This document shows positions 16,967 through 27,300 of a stretch of DNA of 64,000 nucleotides, piece after piece. Position numbers and translations under genes: made by a program. The first letter of the stretch is position 1. Every line of letters starts with the position of its first letter. The notes under the pieces were generated by a model, which was given only the letters and a program-made list of their open reading frames with translations, did no database searches and had not been told where the DNA came from. Location: assembly GCA_009773415.1 (NCBI GenBank), contig WSNO01000014.1:1-64000 (forward strand), written 5' to 3'. Source of the DNA: Nitrospirota bacterium (lineage in GTDB: Bacteria > Nitrospirota > Thermodesulfovibrionia > Thermodesulfovibrionales > Dissulfurispiraceae).

Positions 16967-18220
16967 CTAAACAAACCGGGCAATGGTCTCTCCCTTCATA
17001 AGGTCGGCATAGGTTTCACGCTTGCGGATGAGGGCATATTCCGAGCCTTTGACCATGACTTCGGCAACGCGCGGGCGGCTGTTGTACTGCGACGACATGG
17101 TGAAGCCGTATGCTCCCGCACTCATGACCGCGAGCAGTTCGCCACGATTGACTATCTGAATCTCCCGGTCCTTCGCGAGGAAGTCGCCTGACTCGCAGAT
17201 AGGACCGACAATGTCGGCAATAGTATTCTTTCTGCGATTCTTCACCACCGGCTGAATGTGGTGATACGCGCCGTAAATGGACGGGCGGATAAGGTCGTTC
17301 ATGCCCGCGTCGACGACAATGAAATTCTTCTCCGGCGCTTTTTTCAGGTAGAGCGCCTTAGCGACCAGAATGCCTGCATTGCCGACAATCGAACGTCCCG
17401 GTTCCAGGACGAGCGTAAGATCGCGGCCCTTCAGAAGCGGCAGTATGTTCTTTGCCAGTGCTGCCGGATCCGGCGGCGTTTCATCGTTGTACGTGATGCC
17501 GAGGCCGCCGCCGATGTCGAGATGCGAAATCCTGATACCGGTCGCGGACAATTCGTCCACGAGCAGCAGGATGCGCTTCAGGGCATCTACAAAAGGTGAA
17601 ACCTTTGTGAGTTGCGAGCCGATGTGTTTGTGAATGCCGACAATGCGGATGTTTTTCAGCTTTGCAGCAAGACGGTAGTGTTCAATCGCGTCTTCAAACG
17701 GAATGCCAAACTTGTTCTTTTTGAGACCGGTTGATATGTAGGGATGAGTCTGCGGGTCGACGTCCGGGTTCACGCGGAGCGCAATCGGAGCGCCCGTCTT
17801 CATCAGTCCTGCAATGCGGTCTATCTCGGCCAGTTCCTGTTCGGACTCAACGTTGAACATAAGGATGTTGCTTTTCAGTGCGAGACGTATTTCGTCTTCG
17901 GTTTTGCCGACGCCTGCGTAGGCGATTTTATCTGCAGGGATGCCTGCCTTCAATGCGCGATACAGTTCGCCGCCCGAGACGACATCAGCGCCGCCGCCGA
18001 GGCTGCCGATGAGCTTGATGATTGATGTATTTGAGTTGGCTTTCAATGCGTAGCAGATGACATGCGGAATGCTCGAAAACGCTTTTTCATAGGCCTTCAC
18101 ATGCCGTTCAAGCGTCTTAAAGCTATAAATATAAAGCGGGGTTCCAAACTCATTTGCAAGTGTGCTGACCGGCACGTCTTCCGCATGGAGTTCACCCTTC
18201 TTATACTCGAAAAAATGCAT
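16967..18220 (-). CDS. lysA: Diaminopimelate decarboxylase
   Basis: This 417-residue fold-III PLP enzyme makes lysine from meso-DAP. The PLP lysine is in ICYALKANSN. GGGADVVSGGELYRAL follows, then HKHIGSQ, the glycine loop HLDIGGGLGITY, and the dimer-interface GPICESGDFLAKDR with its catalytic Cys. I place the start at 18220, where GCGAGG precedes the ATG; an ATG 15 codons upstream at 18265 would fall upstream of the predicted transcript start. It heads a lysA-dapF unit facing away from the aconitase gene. Confidence 0.95.
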   Translation of the reverse strand: MHFFEYKKGELHAEDVPVSTLANEFGTPLYIYSFKTLERHVKAYEKAFSSIPHVICYALKANSNTSIIKLIGSLGGGADVVSGGELYRALKAGIPADKIAYAGVGKTEDEIRLALKSNILMFNVESEQELAEIDRIAGLMKTGAPIALRVNPDVDPQTHPYISTGLKKNKFGIPFEDAIEHYRLAAKLKNIRIVGIHKHIGSQLTKVSPFVDALKRILLLVDELSATGIRISHLDIGGGLGITYNDETPPDPAALAKNILPLLKGRDLTLVLEPGRSIVGNAGILVAKALYLKKAPEKNFIVVDAGMNDLIRPSIYGAYHHIQPVVKNRRKNTIADIVGPICESGDFLAKDREIQIVNRGELLAVMSAGAYGFTMSSQYNSRPRVAEVMVKGSEYALIRKRETYADLMKGETIARFV

Positions 18221-18238
18221 AAAAACCTCGCCATGTGT

Positions 18239-18268
18239 TTGATTTTTTATCACTTTTTTTACCATAAT
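18239..18268 (+). promoter_or_regulatory. Predicted aconitase promoter
   Basis: TTGATT (18239-18244), an 18-nt spacer and CATAAT (18263-18268) give a start near 18275 and a leader of about 93 nt before the gene. It overlaps the divergent lysA -10. Confidence 0.4.
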
Positions 18269-18292
18269 ATATCGAAAAAGTCAAAGAGCAAA
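18264..18292 (-). promoter_or_regulatory. Predicted lysA promoter
   Basis: On the minus strand TTTGCT (18292-18287), a 17-nt spacer and TATTAT (18269-18264) give a start near 18257 and a leader of about 37 nt. The -10 is almost superimposed on the -10 of the divergent aconitase promoter. Confidence 0.4.
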
Positions 18293-18367
18293 CTCCCGCG
18301 GTTTCTTGAGCTTCAACGGAAAGCGCCGGCCTGATGTGAGAAAAACGAATGCAATAGAGGAGTCGGA

Positions 18368-20317
18368 ATGGAAAGAAACATTGTCCAGAAAATTTTCGAT
18401 GCGCACAAAATTTACGGCGAGCTTGCGCCGGGGTCTCAGATCGGCCTGAAGGTCGATCAGGTGCTGACGCAGGACGCAACCGGCACGATGACCTGGCTTG
18501 AATTCGAAGCTATCGGCATCGATCGCGTGCAGGTCGAAACCGCTGTCTCTTATGTTGATCACAACATGCTCCAGTCCAGCTTCATGAATGCTGATGACCA
18601 CCAGTTCCTCCGCACCGCGGCGGCAAAGTTCGGCGCATGGTTTTCGAAGCCGGGCAACGGCATCTGTCATCAGGTGCATCTGGAGCGTTTCGCCGCACCC
18701 GGCAAGATTGCGCTTGGTACCGACAGTCATACGCCTACGGGTGGTGGTATGGGCATGATCGCTATCGGCGTGGGCGGACTGGAAGCCGCGACGGTCATGG
18801 CAGGAGCGCCGCTCGAAATTACGATGCCGAAGGTGCTGAAGATCAACCTGACCGGCAGCCTCAGGAAGCCGCATATCACCGCAATGGACGTTATTCTTGC
18901 GCTCCTGCAGAAGCTGACGGTCAAAGGGGGCGTCGGAAAAATCGTCGAATACGGCGGACCGGGCGTCGCAACGCTCGCGGTCACTGAGCGTGCCACGATC
19001 ACAAATATGGGTGCGGAGCTTGGCGCAACCACCTCGATTTTCCCAAGCGATGTCAATACCCTGAAGTTCCTCAAAGCCGAAAGCCGCGAGAAAGACTGGT
19101 GTGAACTCGTTGCCGATGTTGATGCTGCATACGATGAAGTTATCGATCTCGATCTCAGCAAAGTTGAGCCCATGACAGCCCGGCCGCACAGCCCTGATAA
19201 CGTTGTCTCAATTCGCGAGATCGCGGGCAGGAAAGTGGATCAGGTCTGCATCGGCAGTTGCACCAATTCATCCTATCCTGCCATGAAGACCGTTGCTCTG
19301 ATGCTCAGGGGCAAGACGCTGCCTGAATGGGTTAATCTGCTGATAAATCCAGGTTCCAGGCAGGTCTGCGAGATGCTGTCCCGCGAAGGGCTCATCGCCG
19401 ACATGATTGCCGCCGGCGCACGTGTTCTTGAATCCTCCTGCGGCCCGTGCATCGGCATGGGCGGCGCTCCGGGCTCAGGCCATGTTTCGGTCCGGTCGTT
19501 CAACCGAAATTTTCAGGGCCGCTCCGGCACGAAAGATGCTCAAGTATATCTCACGAATCCGGTTGCGTGTGTCGTCATGGCGCTGAAGGGCGAAATCATC
19601 GATCCTCGCGACGCAGGCTTCGAGGTGCCGGAGGTGAACGAGCCGGATATGTTTATTATCAACGACAATCTCCTGATTCCTCCAAAAGCGGACATTTCGG
19701 ATGTGGTCATCATCAAGGGCCCGAACATCAAGGACGTGCCCGTGAAAGAACCGCTGAGAGAGAGCATTTCCGCTGAAGTCCTGCTCAAGACCGGCGATAA
19801 TATTACGACCGACGACATCATGCCGGCCGGCTCAAGGGTGCTGCCGTTCCGGTCGAATATCCCGGCTATTTCGGAATTTGTCTTCGAGAACATCGACAAG
19901 ACCTTCAGCAGCCGCGCGGCAGCCGCAAAACAGAAGGGCGGCGGTATCGTGGTCGGCGGCGAGAATTATGGGCAGGGGTCATCGCGGGAGCATGCCGCTA
20001 TTGCGCCGATGTATCTCGGGGTGCAGGCAGTGCTCGTCAAATCATTCGCGCGCATCCACCGCGCAAACCTGATCAACTTCGGCATACTGCCGCTTCTCTT
20101 CATCGACGCGGCAGACTACGACCGTGTCAATCAGGGCGACATTCTGACTATCAGGAACATCGCTGCCGGCATTGGGGGCGACCAGAGGTACGAGGCGGAA
20201 AATCTGACCCAAGGGATTGTTTTTTATGTTGTTTCTGACTTGAACAACCGTGAAAAGGGACTCCTCCTGAAGGGCGGACTCCTTCCCTATACGAAGGAGC
20301 GGGCATTGACAAAGTAG
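18368..20317 (+). CDS. acn: Aconitate hydratase
   Basis: This 649-residue [4Fe-4S] enzyme interconverts citrate and isocitrate in the TCA cycle. It is the shorter, homoaconitase-like bacterial aconitase form. TDSHTPTGGGMG is near residue 120. The cluster cysteines lie in IGSCTNSSYPAM and in SSCGPCIGMGG. The swivel domain has GGENYGQGSSREHAAI and a final SFARIHRANLINFGILPLLF. GAGGAG precedes the ATG. Together with the icd gene at 49-50 kb it gives the oxidative branch from citrate to 2-oxoglutarate. Its last codons overlap the -35 of the tRNA-Lys promoter. Confidence 0.95.
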   Translation: MERNIVQKIFDAHKIYGELAPGSQIGLKVDQVLTQDATGTMTWLEFEAIGIDRVQVETAVSYVDHNMLQSSFMNADDHQFLRTAAAKFGAWFSKPGNGICHQVHLERFAAPGKIALGTDSHTPTGGGMGMIAIGVGGLEAATVMAGAPLEITMPKVLKINLTGSLRKPHITAMDVILALLQKLTVKGGVGKIVEYGGPGVATLAVTERATITNMGAELGATTSIFPSDVNTLKFLKAESREKDWCELVADVDAAYDEVIDLDLSKVEPMTARPHSPDNVVSIREIAGRKVDQVCIGSCTNSSYPAMKTVALMLRGKTLPEWVNLLINPGSRQVCEMLSREGLIADMIAAGARVLESSCGPCIGMGGAPGSGHVSVRSFNRNFQGRSGTKDAQVYLTNPVACVVMALKGEIIDPRDAGFEVPEVNEPDMFIINDNLLIPPKADISDVVIIKGPNIKDVPVKEPLRESISAEVLLKTGDNITTDDIMPAGSRVLPFRSNIPAISEFVFENIDKTFSSRAAAAKQKGGGIVVGGENYGQGSSREHAAIAPMYLGVQAVLVKSFARIHRANLINFGILPLLFIDAADYDRVNQGDILTIRNIAAGIGGDQRYEAENLTQGIVFYVVSDLNNREKGLLLKGGLLPYTKERALTK

Positions 20318-20335
20318 ATTTTTTCGTAGTATTAT
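20306..20335 (+). promoter_or_regulatory. Strong predicted sigma-70 promoter of tRNA-Lys
   Basis: A perfect TTGACA (20306-20311) lies within the last codons of aconitase, followed by an 18-nt spacer and TATTAT (20330-20335). Transcription would begin near 20342, 34 nt before the mature tRNA, and could continue through tRNA-Glu to the terminator at 20634. Confidence 0.7.
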
Positions 20336-20375
20336 CCATACTCACGTCTCACTGCATCAGGCCGGTGCAGTGTGC

Positions 20376-20448
20376 GGGCCGCTAGCTCAGTTGGTAGAGC
20401 AACGCCCTTTTAAGGCGTGGGTCGTTGGTTCGAATCCAACGCGGCTCA
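20376..20448 (+). tRNA. tRNA-Lys (anticodon TTT)
   Basis: This 73-nt cloverleaf has acceptor stem GGGCCGC/GCGGCTC with discriminator A, D arm GCTC-GAGC, anticodon stem ACGCC/GGCGT with loop CTTTTAA (TTT at 34-36), and T arm GTTGG-TTCGAAT-CCAAC. CCA is not encoded. Confidence 0.97.
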
Positions 20449-20543
20449 CTGTAAAATTTCGATTGCAGATTAATGATTCGTTATTCTCTATGGATTTAAT
20501 TCAAGAGAAAAAGATGTCTCCGAAATTTGCAATTGCGCAGGCT

Positions 20544-20621
20544 GTCCCTATCGTCTAGCCCGGCCTAGGACGCGGCCCTTTCAAGGCTGCAACGCGGGTT
20601 CGAATCCCGCTGGGGACGCCA
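20544..20621 (+). tRNA. tRNA-Glu (anticodon TTC)
   Basis: The acceptor stem GTCCCTA/TGGGGAC pairs with one G-U; the discriminator is G and an encoded CCA follows. The anticodon stem CGGCC/GGCTG has loop CTTTCAA, placing TTC at 34-36. The T arm is GCGGG-TTCGAAT-CCCGC. It lies 95 nt after tRNA-Lys, probably in the same transcript. Confidence 0.97.
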
Positions 20622-20633
20622 AAAACCAATATA

Positions 20634-20666
20634 AGGATCGCAGAAATGCGGTCCTTTTCTTTTTTC
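20634..20666 (+). terminator. Rho-independent terminator after the tRNA pair
   Basis: AGGATCGCA (20634-20642) pairs with TGCGGTCCT (20647-20655) over 9 bp with one G-U, closed by a GAAA tetraloop and followed by TTTCTTTTTTC. It separates the tRNA transcript from recC. Confidence 0.85.
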
Positions 20667-20765
20667 CTTCATCCGGCTCAGGACACTCTGTTTTCAGAAA
20701 AGGCGGACCTGTGACACTCTTTGGCGCACATCTTCAGGCATAATAAAGCGTTCAGGGAGGCAACG

Positions 20766-23700
20766 ATGCTGAGGCTGACGTATTCAAACAATCTGGGGAG
20801 GCTGGCACATGCTCTGGTGAAAAACAGTCCGGCGCTCTGCGCGGGCGGTACCGATCTGCTTTTTTCTTCCCCGTCGATCGTCGTCCCCAACCGGAACCTG
20901 AAGACCTGGCTTTCCTTTGAGATCGCGCGCACAACCGGCATTGCTGCAAATATCTCCTTTCTTTACCTCGAGGAATTTCTCCAGTCTGTCCTCACGGATA
21001 ACGGCAGGGCAGGCGTCATCATAACGCGGGATATTATTCACAGCGCACTCATTTCGCTTTTCGAGCGCGGGATAAAACATGACGAAACAGAAAAACTTTC
21101 TGATGAAGTTGCCGCATACATCCGGGCGGCTGAAAGCCCGGATGAGCGCGACCTGCGGACATATCAGCTGGCGGCGGAGCTTTCCCGTGTGTTTGAGGAG
21201 TATTTCCTGTCGCGTGAAACCATGCTTCAGAAATGGCAACAGGGCAATTTTGTTGCCGCAAAGGAGCCGTTCTTTTCGAGCGAGCGCTGGCAACGTTCGA
21301 TATGGGTGAAGCTGTTTGGCACCGGAGGTAGACTTGCGTGCGCCGCCGCCCCGGACGGCAGGCCGTACATGACCTATCCGGAGGCGCTTAATCAGTTGTC
21401 CGCGCGAACTCTTGTATTGCCGAACGAGCTGCATCTTTTCGGCTTTTCCTATATGTCGCGCGCGTATCTGCGGATACTTTCCCGGATTGTGCAGCGGCAT
21501 GATGTCCACGTTTATGCGCTCAATCCGTGCAGGGAGTTCTGGGAAGACATCCGCTCAAGGTCGGAGGAGCTGCGCGAAAAGGCGACAAGAATCCGGCGGA
21601 GCAGGAAGCTGAAGGAGGAAGAGCTTGAGGCGAGCGAAGACCCTTTTCACCTGGACGACGCGGACGAAACGCCGGCATTGCGCCTCTGGGGGCGGCCCGG
21701 CAGAGAGCACATCCACATCCTGAACTCTGTAACGGACTGTAATTTCGAGGAAGACTTTGCTGACCCTCTTGAGTGCGGGACTACGCTTCTTCGTCTGCTT
21801 CAGCGCGATATCCTGCTCCGTGAGGAGGAGCGCGTTCAACCGCCGGAGGGGATGGATTTCAGTGCAGACGAGAGCATTCGTATCCTTGCCTGCCCGGGGA
21901 TTCAGCGTGAAGTTGAAGTGGTTGCCAACGAAATCTGGGCGTTGATCCTGCGTGATGACGAAACAGAGCGCCCTGACGGCAGGCCGCTCCGATTTCATGA
22001 TATCGCGGTCATCATCGCCGACAGCGCGGAGTATGACACGTACCGGACCCATATCGCATCAGTCTTTCAGGAAATCCATGCCATACCTCACTCCATAAGC
22101 GATACTGCCCTGGCAAAAGATGCGCGGGTCGCCGAGGCAGTTCAGCTCCTGCTGGGGCTGCCCCTGAGCTCATTTCTGCGGGAAGACGTGCTTAGGCTCA
22201 TTACCCACCCGTCTGTCGCAGCCCGCTTCCCGGAAGCTGACGCCGACGAGTGGATCGCATGGGCGGAAAAAACCGGTATTTTTCACGGGCAGAGCCATGA
22301 GGCTCATGCCGGAACGTATATCGAAAAAGACCTTTACAATTGGGAACAGGGGACGCGAAGACTTTCGCTCGGGGCGTTTATGAGCGGTCTCAGAAGCGGC
22401 AACAACAAAAAAACATTCTCCGATGCATTGCGCGGCGAGGAGTACCTGCCTGAAGAGTTCAGGATGGACAGTCTGGATAATGCCGGCCTTGCCGTGGCGC
22501 TCGTCAATTCACTGCATGCAGATGCCCGGTTTGCCCTTGAGCAGCGGATGACGTTTTCCGACTGGGCGACGTTTCTTCAGGGCTTTATCACCTGTTATAT
22601 AGGAACAACCGCAGAAGAGGACGAGCATGCGCTCGCGCAGTGCCTGAATGTGGTCGCCTCACTGCGGCAGCACCAGACAGACGAAACGCTGGTTTCCTAC
22701 CGCATTGCGCGGGAGTTTGTGTGCACCGGGCTTGCAGGCCTGACCGGTATGCAGGGGCAGTATCTGGCGCGCGGAGTGTCCGTTTCGTCGTTTCTGCCGA
22801 TGCGCCCTATTCCGTTTCAGGTAGTTTTTGTTCTCGGGCTTGGGGAGGGCAGGTTCCCAGCGCGCGACATGCGCAATCCGCTTGACCTGCGGGGAGCGCG
22901 CAGAATGCCGGGAGATGTGACAGCCCGGGAGCGGGACCAGTACATGTTTCTGGAGACGCTGATTTCAACGCGCGATCGGCTGTATCTGTCCTATGTATCC
23001 CGGGACAGCCAGACCGGAGAGGCGATAGAGCCGTCGTCAGTCGTGAAGGAGATGCAGTTCATGCTTGAGCGCGGGTATGTCGGCACGGAAGGCATGCAGC
23101 GCATTATCAGAGAACATCCGCTCCGTCGCTTCGACCCGGAGTACTTTCCGTCGTTGTTCGGCAACGCAGGTGCGCCAATGCCCAACTTCTCTCCCGATGC
23201 GCTGAAAGAGGCTGCCGCTGCTGCGCTCAGCGAGTCGCTGCGGGCAGCAGGCGGCGGGAAAATTTCTGACAGGGCACTGGTTGAAAACAAGCTTCCGCAG
23301 GCGGTGCGAACGCTTCTGGGAATAGCTGATTCAGCGAAGCCTGCCCGGGCTGAGCGCGACGATGCCGGCAGGATACCGCTCCGCACAATCAGAAAATTCC
23401 TCGAGTGCCCGCTGCAGGGGTGGGCTTCGTTTCAGCTTGGTCTGCGGGAGGAGGATTTCGACGATCCCGTTGTCCGCAATGAAGAATCGTTCGAGACGTC
23501 CTATATGGAGTCGTTGCTCATACAGCGCGAGGTCTTTGTGAAGGCATGGAACAGCGCCGCCGTTTCGGAGGAGAACTTTGACGTTATTCTTCCCGATATA
23601 TACAAAGAGCAGGTGCGTATCAGCGAAATGCAGGGGCGAACACCGACCGGCTTTTTCAAGCAGGCCGAAATGCACAGGCATCTTGAGGTAATTCAGGCAT

Positions 23701-24362
23701 GGCATGCGCAACTGAAGGCGGATGCTGAAAGCCCGAACGCACTTATTCAGGCGCTTTTCGGCAAAGGACAGGAAAGCGGCGAGGAAAAAGGCGAGGAAAA
23801 CATCGAGATGCCGTCCGTGCTTCTGGACCTCATGTCTGGCATGCGGGCAGAGCTGTCCGGCAGAAGCGGTCTTTTGTCGAAGGATCTGCTCCGCGCATTT
23901 GTCTGCCGGCCAAAAAGCGAAAAATCATTCAAATATACATACCTGCTCCAGCCCTTCCTCGATTGCGCCTGCCTGTCCCTGCTCGGAAAGATTGCGGACG
24001 GGTTTTTTGCCGTGCATGTGCTGCATACCGACGGGATAAAGAAAATCGTTTTCAGAATCCCCGGCAAGGATGAATGCAGGCAGTTCCTTGAAACGATTGT
24101 GCAGGACTTAAGAGAACATGCGCACGATTATCTGCTGCCTCTGGACGCGGTCATGGACTGGAAGCTTCAGAACAAGGGCGGCAGCCTTGAAGACAAAATA
24201 ACCGCTGTGCTCAGTAACACGAGGCAGAGCAACGGCTGCTCGTTCGGTCCGGTGCGCGCAGCGGACTATTCCCCGCCGAAGGATGCGGAAATGCTGGCGG
24301 AACGCCGCCTCGGGCTTCTCTTTTCAAGCATTATTGAGGAGAAAGAGGAGAAAAAACAGTGA
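20766..24362 (+). CDS. recC: Exodeoxyribonuclease V subunit gamma (RecC)
   Basis: This 1198-residue protein forms, with the next two gene products, the RecBCD helicase-nuclease that processes double-strand ends for recombination. RecC is the inactive helicase-like, Chi-recognising subunit. Family features are the start LRLTYSNNLGRLAHALV, SIVVPNRNLKTWLSFEIA near residue 45, the mid-protein HLFGFSYMSRAYLRIL and RPIPFQVVFVLGLGEGRFPA (about residue 700), and a degenerate nuclease-like C-terminal third. The ATG at 20766 is chosen for GGGAGG upstream; earlier in-frame codons lack one. Its stop overlaps the recB start. Confidence 0.92.
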   Translation: MLRLTYSNNLGRLAHALVKNSPALCAGGTDLLFSSPSIVVPNRNLKTWLSFEIARTTGIAANISFLYLEEFLQSVLTDNGRAGVIITRDIIHSALISLFERGIKHDETEKLSDEVAAYIRAAESPDERDLRTYQLAAELSRVFEEYFLSRETMLQKWQQGNFVAAKEPFFSSERWQRSIWVKLFGTGGRLACAAAPDGRPYMTYPEALNQLSARTLVLPNELHLFGFSYMSRAYLRILSRIVQRHDVHVYALNPCREFWEDIRSRSEELREKATRIRRSRKLKEEELEASEDPFHLDDADETPALRLWGRPGREHIHILNSVTDCNFEEDFADPLECGTTLLRLLQRDILLREEERVQPPEGMDFSADESIRILACPGIQREVEVVANEIWALILRDDETERPDGRPLRFHDIAVIIADSAEYDTYRTHIASVFQEIHAIPHSISDTALAKDARVAEAVQLLLGLPLSSFLREDVLRLITHPSVAARFPEADADEWIAWAEKTGIFHGQSHEAHAGTYIEKDLYNWEQGTRRLSLGAFMSGLRSGNNKKTFSDALRGEEYLPEEFRMDSLDNAGLAVALVNSLHADARFALEQRMTFSDWATFLQGFITCYIGTTAEEDEHALAQCLNVVASLRQHQTDETLVSYRIAREFVCTGLAGLTGMQGQYLARGVSVSSFLPMRPIPFQVVFVLGLGEGRFPARDMRNPLDLRGARRMPGDVTARERDQYMFLETLISTRDRLYLSYVSRDSQTGEAIEPSSVVKEMQFMLERGYVGTEGMQRIIREHPLRRFDPEYFPSLFGNAGAPMPNFSPDALKEAAAAALSESLRAAGGGKISDRALVENKLPQAVRTLLGIADSAKPARAERDDAGRIPLRTIRKFLECPLQGWASFQLGLREEDFDDPVVRNEESFETSYMESLLIQREVFVKAWNSAAVSEENFDVILPDIYKEQVRISEMQGRTPTGFFKQAEMHRHLEVIQAWHAQLKADAESPNALIQALFGKGQESGEEKGEENIEMPSVLLDLMSGMRAELSGRSGLLSKDLLRAFVCRPKSEKSFKYTYLLQPFLDCACLSLLGKIADGFFAVHVLHTDGIKKIVFRIPGKDECRQFLETIVQDLREHAHDYLLPLDAVMDWKLQNKGGSLEDKITAVLSNTRQSNGCSFGPVRAADYSPPKDAEMLAERRLGLLFSSIIEEKEEKKQ

Positions 24363-27300
24363 GCAGCACAGTTTATTACGCACGTCCCGATATTCTGGAA
24401 GCCGTCCCGAAAGACCGTCATGCTGTTATAGAAGCATCGGCCGGCACCGGCAAGACTTACACGATAGAGCATATGTTTGTCGAGCTGCTCCTGACGGAAA
24501 AGGTGAATATCGACAATATTCTGGTTCTGACCTATACGGAGCGGGCTGCCGGCGAACTGCGCAGCCGTGTCAGAAGCATGATCGAAAAGGTCCTGGTCTC
24601 TGACGGCTGTCCGGGAAAGCCGGAGCGTCAATGCTGGACAATCGGACCGCAGGAAAAGGTTCATCTTGAGCGTGCACTTTTCAGTTTCGATATGGCGCCG
24701 ATTCATACCATCCACAGTTTCTTTCAGCGTGTTGTGAATGAACATGCATTCAGCAGCGGCAGGCTGTTCGAGCAGTCGCTGGTCGACGGGAAAAGCGCAT
24801 TCCATGACGCATTCATGAACGTGCTCAGGACCGACATCAGTTGCCGGAATGAGTATGCATGCTATCTGGATGCCTGGCTGAAAAGCGGCAATTCCATCGG
24901 CGAACTCACGGAGTTTCTTTATTCCTGTCACGCACGAAAACGAAGCGTGCTGCCGCATTTCGACAAGACTGCGCTGACGGACGCATTAAAAGCCGTTGCC
25001 GGCGTTATTCAAGCCGAAGGGTTCGGAGATCGGCTGAAAGCCGCGTTGAAAGAGAAAAAGATTCATCACTCCACAAGCGGAGCGCTTGCGAAACGGGCGG
25101 CCGAATTTGGCGAAGCCCTTTCTGTCACTAAAGGAGATTTCTGCCTGACGGACGTGATTGAGAAGATCGATCCCGACTGGATTCACTATGCTGAGGAGAA
25201 ACTTTTACCGGGCGAGCAGTGGGGTCAGGAAATCAGGCACTACCTTGACGCACTTGCCGCAGTGAAGCGTCATTTTATAACGCTCAGGGGGATAGCGGCG
25301 CAGCTCTTTCTGCCGCTGGTGCAGAAGCGGCTGGAAAAGGACAAGCGGACCGGCGGTCTGTATGACTATGACGACATGATTGCTCATCTGCTGGAAGCGC
25401 TCAGCGGGGCGCAGGCCGGGGCATTGATTGCTGCACTCCGCTCACGGTACCGGTTTGCGCTCATCGACGAATCGCAGGATACCGATGAGCGGCAATGGAA
25501 AATATTCGAGCGGATTTTCCTCGAGAGCGGGAATCAGAACATCCTCTATCTTGTCGGCGACCCCAAGCAGGCTATCTACGGATTCAGGGGAGCGGATGTC
25601 TTTACCTATCTGGCGGCGCGCGAGGCCATCTGCACGCATCATGCCCCCGTTGCCCTTGTCAGCAACTACCGTTCTACCGCCCGGCTGGTTGGAGCATATA
25701 ACGAGCTTTTCCGGCAGGATGTTGCGGAGCCTTTCTTTCGGGGAGATATTATCTATAACGAACCGCTGGTGTGCGGCAGGCCTGAATTCCATGCCGTTGA
25801 CGGTCGAGGTGCGGACAGTGCTCCAATTGTGATCTGGGAAATCGACAATGACAAAAAGTCCGTTTCAGCAGAGTACTTCCTGAATGTGCTTGGCCGCGCT
25901 GTTGCCGCAGAGATTGGTGCTCTCCTGAAGGACGGAATCGTATTGCACGATACATCCGTCGGGGAGAGAAGAGCGCTGAAGCCGAGCGATATTTTCATTC
26001 TCACCAGAAAAGAGTCCGAGGGACGCCGGGCCGCGGAGTTTCTGCGGGAGGCCGGTCTTCCATTTGCTTTTTACAAACTCGACGGACTCTTTCAGACGCC
26101 GCAGGCTGAGCATATCCGGGACCTGCTGCTCGCTGTTGAAACCCCCTTCGATGAATCACGGCGGCTGCGCGCCTGGATGACGCCGTTTTTCGGCGTTCCA
26201 ATCGATCGTCTGCCTGAATGCAGAAGCCTTCCCGAGACCGAGCCGCTGGTAAAACGGATTCTTGACTGGCACGCCCTTGCACGCCGGCGCAGCTTTGCAG
26301 AACTCTTTTCCCGTCTGATCAATGAGAGCGGGCTCGCGCGGAGAGTCATCTTCTTTGATGACTCCGGGCGGGGACTGACCGACTATCTGCATATTCTTGA
26401 GATACTGCTGGAGGAGGCAAGCGGCGGCCAAAAAGAACTTGCTGACCTGACCCAGATGCTTGCCGACTTTATCCGCGGGGCGAGAAAGCCGGCCAGGGAG
26501 GACGGAACCGTGCAGCGGCTCGAGACCGACAAGGAGGCTGTCCAGATCATGACCATGCACAAGAGCAAGGGTCTTGAGGCCGCTGTGGTATTTCTCTACG
26601 GAGGATACACCGCGGGGTCGGGTGATGATTTTGACCTCTATCATGATGCAGAAGGCAGGGCAGTTCTCCATATCGGCGGATGGAAGGAACATAAACAGCA
26701 TGCTCACAAAGAGAGTCAGGATGAAGACAGGCGGCTTCTGTATGTGGCTGCGACCCGGGCAAAGGCGCGGCTCTACCTGCCCTTTGTGCCGCCCGGCAAA
26801 TTTACCTCGAAGGCGGGCATGTACAAACTCATGAATGACCGGCTTGCAGCCATCGCGGCTGATGAATCGTCGATGAAGCGCGGCGGCTTTGTCTTTTTGC
26901 GGCCTCCCTTCGGGGCTGCGTCCGCCGCTGACAGCGTTGAAAATGCACATGACATTCTGAAACAGTGGTCACCGCCCCCTCAGCTTCTGAGCCTGCCGGA
27001 CGAGGCGGAGCGTTTCGATTTGGTGCGCGGGCGGCATGCCGGATTCGAGGTCACCTCATATTCCCGCATGAAAAAAATGCGGGGCGGGTATTCCGCCCCG
27101 GCGGGAGACGAAGAGAGCATTTTTGATGACCGCGTTGCCGAGGGCGGAAGGGCCGGTGTGCAGGATACCCTGCCGGGAGGTCCGCGGTTCGGCAAGGCGT
27201 TGCACGGCGTCATGGAGACCGTTCGCTTCGACAGCCTTCCTGCCGGTGCCGAGTTCGCGCGATGGGCCGAAGCGGAAGAGATCCGTACTCTCGCGCTTCA

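Noticed and set aside
16961-16970. Frameshift joining lysA and dapF
   Set aside because: The stop and start are simply adjacent; both proteins are full length with all motifs.
20376-20621. tRNA pair as phage attachment site
   Set aside because: No integrase, direct repeat or foreign segment borders either tRNA.
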